This document shows, in pieces, positions 43,501-55,295 of a stretch of 64,000 bases of DNA. The notes below the pieces were generated by a model. The model saw only the letters and a program-made list of their open reading frames with translations, did not search any database and was not told where the DNA came from. A program made the position numbers and the translations under genes. This stretch comes from Heloderma charlesbogerti. Lineage: Eukaryota; Chordata; Lepidosauria; Squamata; Helodermatidae. The stretch spans positions 237,437 to 301,436 of the forward strand of contig JANEZZ010001860.1 of the NCBI GenBank assembly GCA_026122225.1, written 5' to 3'. Each line of letters opens with the position of its first letter. Position 1 is the first letter of the stretch.

Positions 43501-44441
43501 ATGGCCTACATGTGCAAGTTGATTACACTGTTGGAAGAAAAAGTAAGAGGACTGGAGCGGTGAGTGTTGACCTTCCAGGGAATAAGAGAAGACAAAGAGT
43601 TCTTGGACAGAACAGTGGAACTGCAGCAGCAAAGTGAAGAACAGAAGCTGGAAGAGCAACAGCAAGCTGAGGCACAAGAGGAAAATGCTGAGGCAAGGAA
43701 AAATGAAGTCGAGGATACTCCTTGGGAAAGGGTGACAGGAGCAGAAGAACTAGAAGCCACTCTGCACCAGTGGAAGCAGTGGAGCTGTGGAACTGATTCT
43801 AGGTACTTGCGGATGAGACTGGAGGACAGCCTGCAGAGGAAGAATCACAGGGGACCCCGCAGGAAAGCAAGCAAGAGGCTGAAGGTCAGCCAAGCTGAGG
43901 CAATGAAACCAAGGCCTACAACAAGAAGAAGAGAAGAGTAGTGCTAGTGAGAGGCTCCTTGCTGTGTGGGATCAAAACCCAGGTAAGTCGCGAAGACCCA
44001 TGGCCTCGCCAGGTATGCCGTCTCCCAGGAGGACGGATTAGAGATGTGACTGAAGGGTTGCCTGCACTCATAAAGCCCACTGACAGGTATCCCTTTCTTC
44101 TCATCCATGTGGGAACAAGTGATACTGCCAAGCGGAGCTATGAAGCAATCACGTCAGACCTTGGAGCTTTGGGAAAGAAACTCAAGCACTTTGGGGCCCA
44201 GATAGTTTTCTCATCCATCCTTCCAGTAGGTAGAAGAGGGATAGAAAGGGAAAGGAAAATACTCCGGGTGAATGACTGGCTACGAAGGTGGTGCCGACGA
44301 GAGAGATTTGGATTCTGGGACCACGGGCTATACTTCCGGGAAGATGGACTGTTGACAAGGGACGGGTTGCACCTCACAAGGGCTGGGAAGAATGTGTTTG
44401 GCCACAGCATGAAGAACTTCATCAGGAGGGCTTTAAACTGA
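43501..44441 (+). pseudogene. CR1 ORF1 remnant with GDSL-esterase domain
   Basis: A first part encodes a Glu/Gln-rich coiled coil (KEFLDRTVELQQQ). Then comes an esterase-like block: an expected GDSLLRGIE motif altered to RGSLLCGIK, HVGTSDTAKRSY, and DGLHLTRAGKN with the Asp-x-x-His. An SGNH esterase in ORF1 is a known trait of CR1-like LINEs. Stops and frame changes, plus the lost GDS, indicate decay. Confidence 0.75.
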
Positions 44442-45414
44442 ATCCTACAGGGGAGGGAGACATAAATTTGGAGGTAACAATGGACGAAGGCTTGTGCACC
44501 GCAACAGAAAGAACAGCTCTAATAGCGCCCAATAGTAGTCTTCACAAACCATGTAGGAAGAAAACCAGACTATAAAGTTCATGGTCTTTAATGTCTATAA
44601 CTCTAATGTCCAGAGTATGGGAAATAAACAGAACAAACCTGACCTCTTAATGCAGGAGGGAAATTATGACTTGATAAGTGTAACTGAAACTTGGTGGGAT
44701 GACTCTCATGACTGGAATACAGCAATTGAAGGATATAACTTGTTCAAAAAGAACAGGAGGAACAGAAAGGAAGGTGGGGTTGCGCTGTATGTTAAAAATA
44801 CATATCTCTGCACAGAAATACAGGAGGATGAGCTTGGTAGCCTCATTGAGAGCATCTGGGTTAAAATAAAGGGAGCAAAGAATAAAAGGAACCTGGTGGT
44901 TCCTACCACCGGCCACCCAACCAAGGAGAAGACGAGGATGAAACGTTTGAAAAGCAAATTGCCAATGTTTCAAGGAAGCATGATGTAGTAGTAATGGGGG
45001 ACTTCAATTTCCCTGATATTTGTTGGGAGACAAATTCTGCAAGACATGGCCCCTTCAGGAAATTCCTGTTGCTGATAACTTCCTCCTACAGGAAGTAGAG
45101 GAAGGAACTAGAGGATCGGCTATCGCTGACTTGATCCTAACCAACAGAGAGACTTAGTGGATAAAGTAGCAGTTACGGGAACTCTGGGGGAAAGTGACCA
45201 TGGTATGCTTGAGTTCTTGGTTCTAAAGGAAGCAAAAGCCAAATGCATACCCTGGATTATAGGAAAGCCAATTTTAATAAACTCAGAACAATGATAAGGT
45301 CCCATGAAAAGCGACCCTAATGAGAAAAGGAGTTCAAGATGGGTGGGAGTTTGTAATGGCCCCAGGCCTGTAACCAAGTCACTAGTTGTTTTAGAGGGGC
45401 CTAGAGATCCATAC

Positions 45415-45832
45415 CGTAGCGGCCATGTCAAAAATCAGACTAAGTGGACTCATGTTCTTGCTGAGCTGGCATGAGATAGCTAAAACAGCAATGTGGAAAT
45501 TCCCCAAATTATTAGCAGGACTAGGTCTCTCTGACTCTGGCATATCATGTTCCAGTCCTCTGCTTGGCTTGCATATTGCTTGGCTACATATCAAGGCCTC
45601 GTTCTTTGCTAATCGTGCCTTATTACCCATTTTCATAGACCTCGCAGTTAGAAACAGTGAGAGAAGGGGAGGGGGAAACTGCCTGCTGTCATATCTATAA
45701 AAGTCATGTATTACTGTGATTCGGGGCTTCTGGCCCTTTGGAAAAGATTCCAGCCTCAAGCCCGCACGTTAAATAAAGAAGAATCTCTTTTTCCTTCACT
45801 CCGTGATCTCTCTGACTCTGATTTCTGCTACA
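45415..45832 (+). mobile_element. solo LTR, family A, copy 2
   Basis: Begins CGTAGCGGCC (first T changed to C) and ends TCTGCTACA, 418 bp, with TATAAAA near 45696 and AATAAA at 45772-45777. Flanked by atac at 45411-45414 and 45833-45836. It sits exactly at the 5' junction of the Bov-B, so it came after it. Confidence 0.87.
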
Positions 45833-45836
45833 ATAC

Positions 45837-48629
45837 CCCTTCATGGATCACTGCCTTGTTGTGGCGAAGGGGCTTGCGTAACTCAGTGAAGCCATAAGCT
45901 ATGCCGTGCAGGGCCACCCAAGACGGACAGGTCATGGCGGAGAGTTCTGACAAAATGTGGTCCACTGGAGAAGGAAATGGCAACCCACTCCAGAATTCTT
46001 GCCAAGAAAACCGCATGGAACATATCACGAGGCTAAAAGAGATGACGCCGGAAGATGAGCCCCTCAGGTCGGAAGGTGTCCAATATACTACTGGGGAAGA
46101 GCAGAGGGTATTTCCAAGTAGTGCCAGAAAGAGTGAAGCGGCTGGGCCAAAGCCGAAAGGACACTCAGCTGTGGATGTGTCTGGTGGTGAAAAGAAAATC
46201 CGATGCTGTAAAGAACAATATTGTTTAGGAACCTGGAATGTCAGATCAATGAATCAAGGTAAGCTGGAGGTGGTCAAACATGAGATGGCAAGATGGAACA
46301 TCGACATCTTGGGAATCAGCGAACTAAAATGGACAGGCAAGGGCGAATTTAATTCAGGTGACCATCATATCTACTATTGTGGGCAAGAATTCCTTAGAAG
46401 AAATGGAGTAGCACTCATAGTCAACAAAAGGGTGGGAAAAGCAGTACTGGGGTACAATCTCAAAAACGATAGAATGATCTCAGTACGAATCCAAGGCAAA
46501 CCATTCAACATCACAGTAATACAAGTCTATGCCCCAACCACTGAGGCCGAAGAAGCTGAGGTTGATCGGTTCTATGAAGACCTACAACACCTTCTAGAAC
46601 TAACCCCCAAAAAAGATGTCCTCTTCATCATAGGGGATTGGAATGCTAAAGTAGGAAGTCAAGAAATCACCGGGATAACAGGCAATCATGGCCTTGGTGT
46701 ACAAAATGAAGCAGGACAAAAGCTAATAGAGTTTTGCCAAGAGAACACGCTGATCATAGCAAACACTCTTTTCCAACAGCACAAGAGGCGACTCTACACA
46801 TGGACATCACCAGATGGTCAGTATCGAAATCAGATTGATTATGTCCTTTGCAGCCAAAGATGGAGAAGCTCTATACAGTCAGTCAAAACAAGACCTGGAG
46901 CTGACTGTGGCTCAGATCATGAGCTTCTTGTTGCAAAATTTCGGCTTAAATTGAAGAACGTAGGGAAAACCACTAAACTATTCAGGTATGACCTAAATCA
47001 TATCCCTTATGAATATACACTGGAGGTGAGGAATAGATTTAAGGGATTAGACCTGACAGACAGAGTGCCTGAGGAACTATGGACAGAGGTCCGTAACATT
47101 GTTCAGGAGGCAGCAACGAAATCCATCCCAAAGAAAAAGTAATGCAAGAAAGCCAAGTGGCTGTCTGATGAGGCTTTACAAGTAGCTGAGGAAAGAAGGG
47201 AAGCGAAAAGCAAGGGAGAAAGGGGAAGATATATCCAACTGAATGCAGAGTTCCAGAGAATAGCAAGGAGAGACAAGAAGGCCTTCTTAAATGAACAATG
47301 CAAAGAAATCGAGGAAAACAACAGAATGGGAAAGACTAGAGATCTCTTCAAGAAAATCGGAGATCTCAAGGGAACGTTTTGTGCAAAGACGGGCATAATA
47401 AAGGACAAAGAAGGCAGGGACCTAACAGATGCAGATGAGATTAAGAAGAGGTGGAAAGAATACACAAAAGAACCATACAGGAAAGATCTGAATGTCCCTG
47501 ATAGCCATGATAGTGCGGTCACTGAACTTGAGCCGGACATCCTCGAGAGTGAAGTCAAGTGGGCCTTAGGAAGCATTAGTAACAACAAAGCTAGTGGAGA
47601 TGACAGTATTCCAGCCGAGCTATTTAAAATCCTAAAAGATTATGCTGTTAAAGTGCTGCATTCAATATGCCAACAAATTTGGAACACTCAACAGTGGCCG
47701 CAAGACTGGAAAAGGTCAGTTTACATTCCTATTCCAAAGAAGGGCAACACCAAAGAGTGTTCAAACTACCGCACAATTGCGCTCATTTCACATGCCAGCA
47801 AGGTGATGCTCCAAATCCTACAAGCTAGGCTTCAGCAGTATGCGAACCGACAACTACCGGAAGTACAAGCTGGGTTTCGAAGAGGCAGAGGAACTAGAGA
47901 TCAAATTGCCAACATTCGCTGCATCATGGAGAAAGCAAGAGAATTCCAGAAAAACGTCTATTTCTGCTTCATTGACTACGCTAAAGCCTTTGATTGTGTG
48001 GATCACAACAAAATGTGGCAAATTCTTAAAGTGATGGGAGTACCAGACCACCTTACCTGTCTCCTGAGAAACCTGTACGAAGGTCAAGAAGCAACAGTAA
48101 GAACCAGACATGGAACAACCGATTGGTTCAAAATTGGGAAAGGAGTACGACAAGGCTGCCGACAAAGGTCCATCTAATCAAAGCTATGGTTTTCCCAGTA
48201 GTAATGTATGGCTGTGAGAGCTGGACTATAAGGAAGGCTGAGCGCCGAAGAATTGATGCTTTCGAACTGTGGTGCTGCAGAAGACTCTTACAGGTCCCCT
48301 GGACTGCAAGGAGGTCCAATCAGTCCATCCTAAAGGAAATCAACCCTGAGTGCTCATTGGAAGGACAGATACTTAAGCTGAAGCTCAAATATTTTGGCCA
48401 CCTAATGCGAAGAGAAAACTCTCTGGAAAAGACCCTGATGCTGGGAAAGACTGAAGGCAAAAGGAGAAGGGGACGGCAGAGGATGAGGTGGCTAGATAGC
48501 ATCACCGATGCAATGAATATGAACTTGAGCACACTCCGGGAGAGAGCGCAGGACAGAAAGGCCTGGCGTGCTATGGTCCATGGGGTCACGAAGAGTCGGA
48601 CACAACTGAACGACTGAACAACAACAACA
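45837..48629 (+). mobile_element. Bov-B (RTE-clade) LINE, inactive
   Basis: The endonuclease frame 45901-47142 has LGTWNVRSMNQGKL, ISELKWTGKG, VIQVYAPTTEAEEAEV, GDWNAKVG and GADCGSDHELL, the RTE apurinic-type nuclease. The same frame continues as RT after a TAA at 47140, to KGVRQGC near 48160. A deletion then removes the RT catalytic core, and the C-terminal frame (VMYGCESW, AFELWCCRRLL, KSRTQLND) ends near 48617. The 3' end has the Bov-B form gtcggacacaactgaacgac. An 11-bp duplication agagatccata flanks it (45403-45413, 48630-48640). Confidence 0.92.
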
Positions 48630-48835
48630 AGAGATCCATAATACTTTCTGCCTTGGTTCATTATTAGTGCAATTCTCTTGCTATTCTCTGGGTTCAGAGA
48701 AGCTGTCTGATCCAACCATTGGGTATGCCTGTGCGCTGTAAGTACTCAATAAAGTCTCATTGTAAGCAAACCTGGATCTGGCTTATCATTATCTCGGCAC
48801 CTCTAAATCCTGGAAGCCCACGGCCAAGGCACACA

Positions 48836-49940
48836 ATTGGCACAGTGAGCATTGTGCCAAGAGAACTGATATGTTCAGATTTAAAGGGAAGGAGGATGTG
48901 GTTGTCGGCATGCAAAACTGACTCCCGGGCTGTCTGCAGTTGGAGCTGTGGGTTCAGTCGGAAAGCAGTCAATGGTCCTGAGCAGACCAGTTGCATGCCC
49001 AGAGGTCAAGAAGGACTGCACACCAGTGGCTCTGGTAACTGCGTTGGAATCTCTGCAGCTGGGAAAGTGGCCAACTAAGGAGGCACAGAGTGCAGGAACT
49101 CTGGCATGGCTTGTGCTGACAGCATTGCAAACTGTCAGGCAGAAGGAGTCAGAATGGAGATAGAAAGCAGAAAAGCTCAAGGACAAGCTGGGGAAAGAAC
49201 AAGATCTGAAGATGTTAACTAGGGAAACGTTGCAAGACAGCCTGGCCTCCAATGAGGTGTGGGAGTGTAAGGCTGAAGAATTAGCCGTTAGGCTGATACG
49301 CCAAGCTCGGAAGAATTGCCCAAAGACTGCCGAAGTGCGCAACATTGTCACCTCGCCTGATTGGGATGAAATCCCTAAGAAGTGGAAACGGAAGATGAAG
49401 ACCCAGAAGATGAAGATGAGGAACGCAGTTGAAGGTGAAGAATCAGCACCCAGAGCACAGGCTAGACCCCTCTTAGAATGGAAAGCACGCCAGAGGATGG
49501 TCCCAAGGCAGAATGAAGCATAAAAACCACGCTGAAGATCTCAGTCACATTAATAATGTTTAGCTTTGGACTGTTCTAGAATTACTTAGAGCCTATAGCT
49601 ACTGACCATCAGCTATATGATTTCTGAAGTATGTAACCACTAAGCTTTTGCTGTGGGATTCCCTGCAATAAAGAAATCTCACTGATTTGGGTGTCCAGTG
49701 TCAGATTGCCTGAATGTGTGCGCTGGGGGGATCGGGAAACCTGACAGCATGTTTCTAGCCAAACCAAAAATGCTACTACCATGCTTCTGCAAGCTGCAAC
49801 AAACCCTGTAAGCTGGGAGACCCAACCAGATTTAGAAAAAGCAGATATTGCAGTAGCTGTCTTCAAAAACGTCAAGACCTACAGCTGGCTGACGCTGTAA
49901 ATGATGTTACAACTGCAAATGAACCCCCTTTTACCTGGAT
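48836..49940 (+). pseudogene. LTR-element internal remnant, gag-like
   Basis: Follows the 5' LTR. One + frame at about 49150-49523 is lysine/glutamate-rich and helical (KEQDLKMLTRE, EELAVRLIRQARK, SPDWDEIPKKWKRK) and an adjacent frame at 48948-49163 may belong to it. Position after the LTR and primer-site-like TGG suggests gag, but no zinc knuckle or protease is visible. No pol or env. Stops break it into parts. Confidence 0.45.
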
Positions 49941-50475
49941 CTGGCTTATTATCTGGCTTATTATCTATTTATTATCTAAATTCTGGAAGCCCAGGGCTGG
50001 GGCACACAGAGTTTTTTAAAAATGAAATTCTAGAAGCACAATTACAAACCATTCCAAAAAGAAAAAAAGGTGGAAGAGAACAGAAGAAGCTAAAGTGGCT
50101 TCACAAAAAGCTTAGAGATGACCTGAAAACAAAAAGGACATATATAGGAGGTGGAAGGAAGGTCAAGCTGCAAAGGAAGAGTACAGGCAGGTAGCACAGA
50201 ATTGCAGGGATGGCGTCAGGAAGGCTAAAGCTGAGAACGAGCTGAGGTTAGTGCAGGATGCTAAAAGCAACAAAAAGTCTTTCTTCACATACGTGCATAG
50301 TAAAAGATAGAGGAAAGAAATGGTGGTTCAGCTATTAAATAAGGATGGCAAAATGATAACAGATGACAAGGAAAAGGCAGAAGTGCTCAATCCCTACTTT
50401 GGCTCAGTCTTTTCCCGAAAGAGGGTCTATGCCCCCCCGGCAAAGGCAAAGTACAGGCTGAAGGGACAGGATTGT

Positions 50476-50690
50476 GTCGGGGTCTCCGCTCAGTAAGGAA
50501 TGAGGCTGGATGTCAAGGTTGAGTTAATACATGTCCTTTATTCATGCATGAAGGTTGGCCACCAACAAAGGGGAAACAACAACACTCCTTCCAGAACAAC
50601 AAATTCATATACCTGAGGAAAAAACCTGCCCAAGGACCAATCACAGTATATCACTATATATGGCATCTAATATCTACTAGTGGGCTAGAT
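50476..50690 (-). mobile_element. LTR-like fragment within CR1
   Basis: Foreign to the CR1. The + strand begins TGTCGGGGTC. On the - strand a TATATAG and an AATAAA (ttcatgcatgaataaag reversed at 50535-50545) lie in LTR order. It looks like a partial - strand LTR. The right end and a target duplication are not clear. Confidence 0.4.
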
Positions 50691-50870
50691 GAAACAACGA
50701 TCAGGTAGATCCACAGTTGGCTACAGAATCGGACTCAAAGAGTGCTTATCAATCAGATCTTCTCAAACTGACAGCCATCTGTCAGGGATGCTTTGAGTTG
50801 GATTCCTGCATCGATGGACTTATAGGCCCCATCCAACCCTACTATTCTATCATTCTATTAAGTGCAGCTG

Positions 50871-51684
50871 AGATTAGGAAGTCCTTCGAAAAGCAAAGAT
50901 GCCATCACAGCCTCCTGCTGGTCCTTCGTAAAGGACAGTCAGCTTCATGCCCTCCCTTTACCTCATGAGCAAGATGTTTTCAACAGGATCCCCTGAAACA
51001 GATATGCTATGTGAAATCACTGTGGGGCTCCTGTATCCTCACTATAACTCAAAGTAGGCAAAAAGGAGATATATTTTTACAGGAGTATGCCAGCTTCTGA
51101 GTTTCACATATCTCTTTACCAGGCAGAATAGAAAAAGCATAGAAGCATTGGAACACAGAAACTAAGAGACAGAAGAAGAGGGAATAAACTAAATTACAAG
51201 TGATTAAATAAACTGCATCACAACTTCCAACTCCCCACCCCCTGAATGAGATTCTGTTCCCTTTCTAATCTGCTTGATGAAGAGATTTGTGGAACTCAGA
51301 AGTTAGCATACTCTGTGAAGATAGGCCTGACTAGGCCTCTTGAGTAGTTTGGTTCAAGCAACCAACCAAGGTGCCTGATGGGATTGAGAGAACACAAACC
51401 TTAACTTTTGGAAGCAAGATGACAATTGTGAAATGGGTATTACAGGGAAGGCATGTCAGAACTTTTGGCTTCTATCCCATAAATACAGTGGCAGAGCACA
51501 TTCTGTGCCCTTTCCAAATGCATATCTAAACTAAGAATTATGTATCATAAATCCCATTTGCCAGATTGGGGCCAACAATTTACAGCAAACACAAATGTGA
51601 CTATATGACATAAATAACATAAACTGTAAGCTGTTTGAGTAGATATTTCACAGTGATTAACGTTGAGGTATAACAGTCATAAGA
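50871..51684. other. spacer between two CR1 elements, nothing recognised
   Basis: AT-rich with no coding pattern. I see no known repeat words. Confidence 0.35.
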
Positions 51685-51795
51685 GCTGCGCTGGATCAGA
51701 CCAAAGGCCTCTCTAGTCCAGCATTTTCTTTCCCACAGTGCCCAACCAGATGCCCCAATAGGAAGCCCAAAACCAGGACATCAGTGCAATGCCAT
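51685..51795 (-). mobile_element. CR1-like 3' fragment
   Basis: Words agctgcgctggatcagacca and ctagtccagcattttctttc correspond to the fragment at 10472. Confidence 0.55.
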
Positions 51796-52195
51796 CAATC
51801 ATAGAGTCATAGAATCATACAGTCATACAGTAGTAGGGTTGGAAGGGGCCTACAAGGCCATCGGGTCCAACCCACTGCTCAGTGCAGGAATCCAAGTCAG
51901 ATATTCCTGACAGATGGCTGTCCAGCCTCATCTTGAACGCCTCCAGTGTGGGAGAGCCCACCACCTCCCTAGGTAATTGGTTCCATTGTCGTATTGCTCT
52001 AACAGTCAGGAAGTTTCTCCTGATGTTCAGCCAGAATTTGGCTTCCTGTCACTTGAGCCCATTATTCCGTGTCCTGCACTCTGGGATGAGCCAGAAGAGA
52101 TCCTGGCCTTCCTCTCTGTGACACCCTTTCAAGTACTTGAAGAGCGCTATCCTATCTCCCCTCAGTCTTCTCTTCTCAAGGCTAAACATGCCCAG

Positions 52196-54214
52196 TTATT
52201 TCCATCTCTCTTCATAGGGCTTTGTTTCCAGTCCCCTGATCATCTTTGTTGCCCTCCTCTGAACCCTTTCCAGTTTGTCTGCATCCTTCTTAAAGTGTGG
52301 TGCCCAGAACTGGACACAGTACTCCAGATGAGGCCTAACCAGTGCTGAGTAGAGAGGAACTAGTACTTCCCGGGATTTGGAAGCTATGCTTCTATGAATG
52401 CAGCCCAAAAGAGCATTGGCCTTTTTTGCAGCCACATCACATTGTTGGCTCATATTCAGCTTGAGATCGACAACAATTCCAAGATCTTTCTCGCTTGTAG
52501 TGTTGTTGAGCCATGTATCCCACATCTTGTAACTGTGCATTTGGTTTCTTTTTCCTAGGTGCAGAACTTGGCATTTATCCCTCTTCAATGTCATTCTGTT
52601 GTTTTCTGCCCAGCACTCCAGTCTATCCAGATCACTTTGAATTTTGTTTCTGTCTTCCAAGGTATTAGCTCTCCCACCCAATTTTGTGTCATCTGCAAAT
52701 TTGATCAGCATTCCCTGCACCTCCTCCTCCAAGAAATTAATAAAATTGTTGAAGAGCACTGGGCCCAGGACTGAGCCCTGCCGTACCCCACGCGTTACCT
52801 CTCCCCAGTTTGAGGTCCCATCGTAAAGCACTCTTTGAGTCCGATTCTGTAGCCAACTGTGGATCCACTGGATCGTTGTCTCATCTAGCCCACTTTGAGC
52901 TAGTTTGCTCATCAGGATCTCCTGGGGCACTTTGTCGAAAGCTTTGCTGAAGTCGAGGTATATGATGTCTACAGCATTCCCACGGTCTACAAGGGAGGTT
53001 ACTTGATCAAAAAATGAGATCAGATTTGTCTGGCAGGACTTGTTTTTGACAAATCCATGTTGGCTTCGAGTAATCACGGCAGTGTTTTCAAGGTGCTTCC
53101 AGATGGATTGCTTTATCATCTGCTGCAGAATTTTCCCTGGGATGGATGTCAGACTGACTGGTCTGTAGTTCCCAGGTTCCTCCTTTTTACCCTTTTTGAA
53201 GATAGGGACAACATTAGCCCTCCTCCAGTCATCTGGCACTTCCCCCATCCTCCATGATTTCTCAAAGAGAATAGACAGCGGTTCTGAGAGTTCTTCTGCC
53301 AGTTCCTTTATGACTCTAGGATGCAGTTCATCTGGCCCTGGAGATTTGAACTCATTCAAAGGAATTAGGTGTTCCTTGACTATATGCCTATCGATCTCAA
53401 GCTGCAATCCTGCCCCTTCAGCCTGTACTTCGCCTTTGCCAGGGGGGTCATAGACCCTCTTTTGGGAGAAGACTGAGCCAAAGTAGGAACTGAGCACCTC
53501 TGCCTTTTCTTTGTCATCTGTTATCGTTTTGCCATCCTTATTTAATAGCCGAACAACGATTTCTTTCCTCTGCCTTTTACTATGCACGTAGCTGAAGAAA
53601 GCCTTTTTGTTGTTTTTAGCATCCCTCGCTAACCTCAGCTCGTTCTCAGCTTTAGCCTTCCTGACGCCATCCCTGCAATTCTGTGCTACCTGCCTGTACG
53701 CTTCCTTTGTAGCTTGGCCTTCTTTCCACTTCCTATATGTGTCCTTTTTTGTTTTCAGGTCATCCCTAAGCTTTTTGTGAAGCCACATTGGCTTCTTCTG
53801 TTGTCTTCCACCTTTTCTTCTTGTTGGAATTGTTTGTGATTGTGCCTTGAGGATTTCCTTTTTTAAAAGCTCCCACGCATCTTGGACTCCTTTTCTCATT
53901 AGCGTTACTTCCCATGGGACCTTACTGATCATTGTTCTGAGTTTATTAAAATCAGCTTTCCTCAAATCCAGGGTACGTGTTTGAATACACTCGGCTTTTG
54001 CTTCCCTTAGAACCAAGAACTCAAGTGCAACATGGTCGCTTTCCCCCAGAGTTCCTGTAAATGCTACTTGATCCACGAAGTCATCTCTGTTGCTTAGGAT
54101 CAAGTCAAGGATAGCCGATCCTCTAGTTCCTTCCTCTACTTCCTGTAGGAGGAAGTTATCAGCAACAGGAATTTCCTGAAGGGACCATGTCTTGCAGAAT
54201 TTGTCTCCCAACAA
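52196..54214 (-). pseudogene. CR1 ORF2 reverse transcriptase, nearly intact
   Basis: 672 codons: end of the endonuclease ([21 protein letters not shown]), then RT blocks [64 protein letters not shown], and the catalytic FADDTKL, then [15 protein letters not shown]. It ends at a TAA where sister copies at 11550 and 30429 continue with E-LGM, so the final ~45 residues are lost. Confidence 0.88.
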
Positions 54215-54951
54215 ATATCAGGGAAATTGAAGTCCCCCATTTCTACTACATCATGCTTCCTTGAAACACTGGCAATTTGCTTTTCCAAAGGGTCATCCTT
54301 ATCTTCGTGATTGGGTGGCCGGTAGTAGACTCCGACCACCAGGTTCCTTTTATTCTTTGCTCCATTTATTTCAACCCAGATGCTCTCGATGGGGCTACCA
54401 AGCTCATCCTCCTGTATTTCTATGCAGAGATATGTATTTTTCACATACAGTGCAACCCCACCTCCTTTTATGTTCCTCCTTTTCTTTTTGAACAAGTTAT
54501 ATCCTTTAACTGCTGTATTCCAGTCATGAGAGTCATCCCACCAAGTCTCAGTTATACCTATCAAGTCATAATTTCCCTCTTCTATTAAGAGTTCAAGTTT
54601 GTTTTGTTTGTTTCCCATACTCTGGGCATTAGTATACAGACATCGAAGACCATGTGCTTCATGGTCGGGCTTTCTTCCTACATGTGTCTGAAGACTATTA
54701 TTGGGCGCTATCAGAGCTGTTCTCTCCGTTGCAGTGCATGCGCCTACGTCCATTGTTACCCCCAACATTACATCTCCCTTCCCTGTAGGATTCAGTTTAA
54801 AGCCCTCCTGATGAAGTTCTTCATGCTGTAGCCAAACACATTCTTCCCATCCTTTGTGAGGTGCAACCCGTCCCTTGCCAACAGCCCATCTTCCAGGAAG
54901 GATAGCCCGTGGTCCCAGAATCCAAATCTCTCTCGTCGGCACCACCTTCAT
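54136..54951 (-). pseudogene. CR1 ORF2 endonuclease part
   Basis: Frame with [32 protein letters not shown] and GDFNFPDICWETN, an APE-type nuclease. It overlaps the RT frame by 79 bp in another frame. Copies at 32520 have one more A in the run near 54197, so a one-base deletion explains the split. The first ~75 codons belong to the ORF1 end region. Confidence 0.8.
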
Positions 54952-54977
54952 AGCCAGTCATTCACCTGGAGTATTTT

Positions 54978-55295
54978 TCATTCCCTTTTTATCCCTCTTC
55001 TAACTACTGGAAGGATGGATGAGAAAACTATATGGGCCCCAAAGTTCTTGAGTTTCCTTCCCAAAACTTCAAAGTCTGACGTGATTTCTCCGTAGCTCCG
55101 CTTGGCGGTATCATTTGTTCCCACAGGGATGAGAAGAAAGGGATACCTGTCAGTGGGCTTTATGAGTGCAGGCAACCTTTCAGTCACGTCTCTAATTTGT
55201 CCTCCCGGGAGACAACATACCTGGCGAGTCCACGGGTCTTTGCGACATACTTGGGTCTCGATCCCACGCAGCAAGGAGTCTCCCACTACTACCAC
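54978..55295 (-). pseudogene. CR1 ORF1 GDSL esterase part
   Basis: VVVGDSLLRGIETQ (nucleophile Ser of GDS intact), DVTERLPALIKP, and PVGTNDTAKRSYGEI with the G-x-N-D block, as in SGNH-type esterases of CR1 ORF1. The Asp-x-x-His block lies downstream in the neighbouring frame. The coiled-coil and Cys-rich N-terminal part is at 55437-55805 (VTCKVCAMF, LEEKVSGLERRL). Confidence 0.78.

Larger units (their letters stand above)
45353..50008 (+). mobile_element. LTR element remnant, family B, inserted in CR1
   Basis: The 5' LTR starts TGTAATGGCC at 45352, is split by the Bov-B and solo LTR insertions, resumes at 48641 and ends AAGGCACACA at 48835, with AATAAA at 48748-48753. A TGGCACAGTGAG at 48838 is placed like a primer-binding site. 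Internal remnants run to about 49940. A 3' LTR piece (acctggatctggcttatt to GGGGCACACA) ends at 50008. A target duplication gagtt flanks it in the CR1 (45347-45351 and 50009-50013). Old and non-functional. Confidence 0.8.
43346..50870 (+). mobile_element. CR1 LINE (+ strand), interrupted and internally deleted
   Basis: Starts near 43346 with sequence matching the 5' side of the - strand CR1 at 51798-56530. It runs through ORF1 (to 44441) and endonuclease words ([11 protein letters not shown] at about 44688) up to ggagtt at 45348-45352. It resumes at 50009 (gagttttttaaaaatg) through FFTYVHSK-like and RT words to about 50470. After a loss and an LTR fragment it ends at 50690-50870 with the RT C-side and 3' tail (actattctatcattctatt). 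Confidence 0.85.

Noticed and set aside
43501..44988. Open frames that could be host genes after UFSP1
   Set aside because: They match CR1 ORF1 and endonuclease and have paralogues at 54136-55805 in this window.
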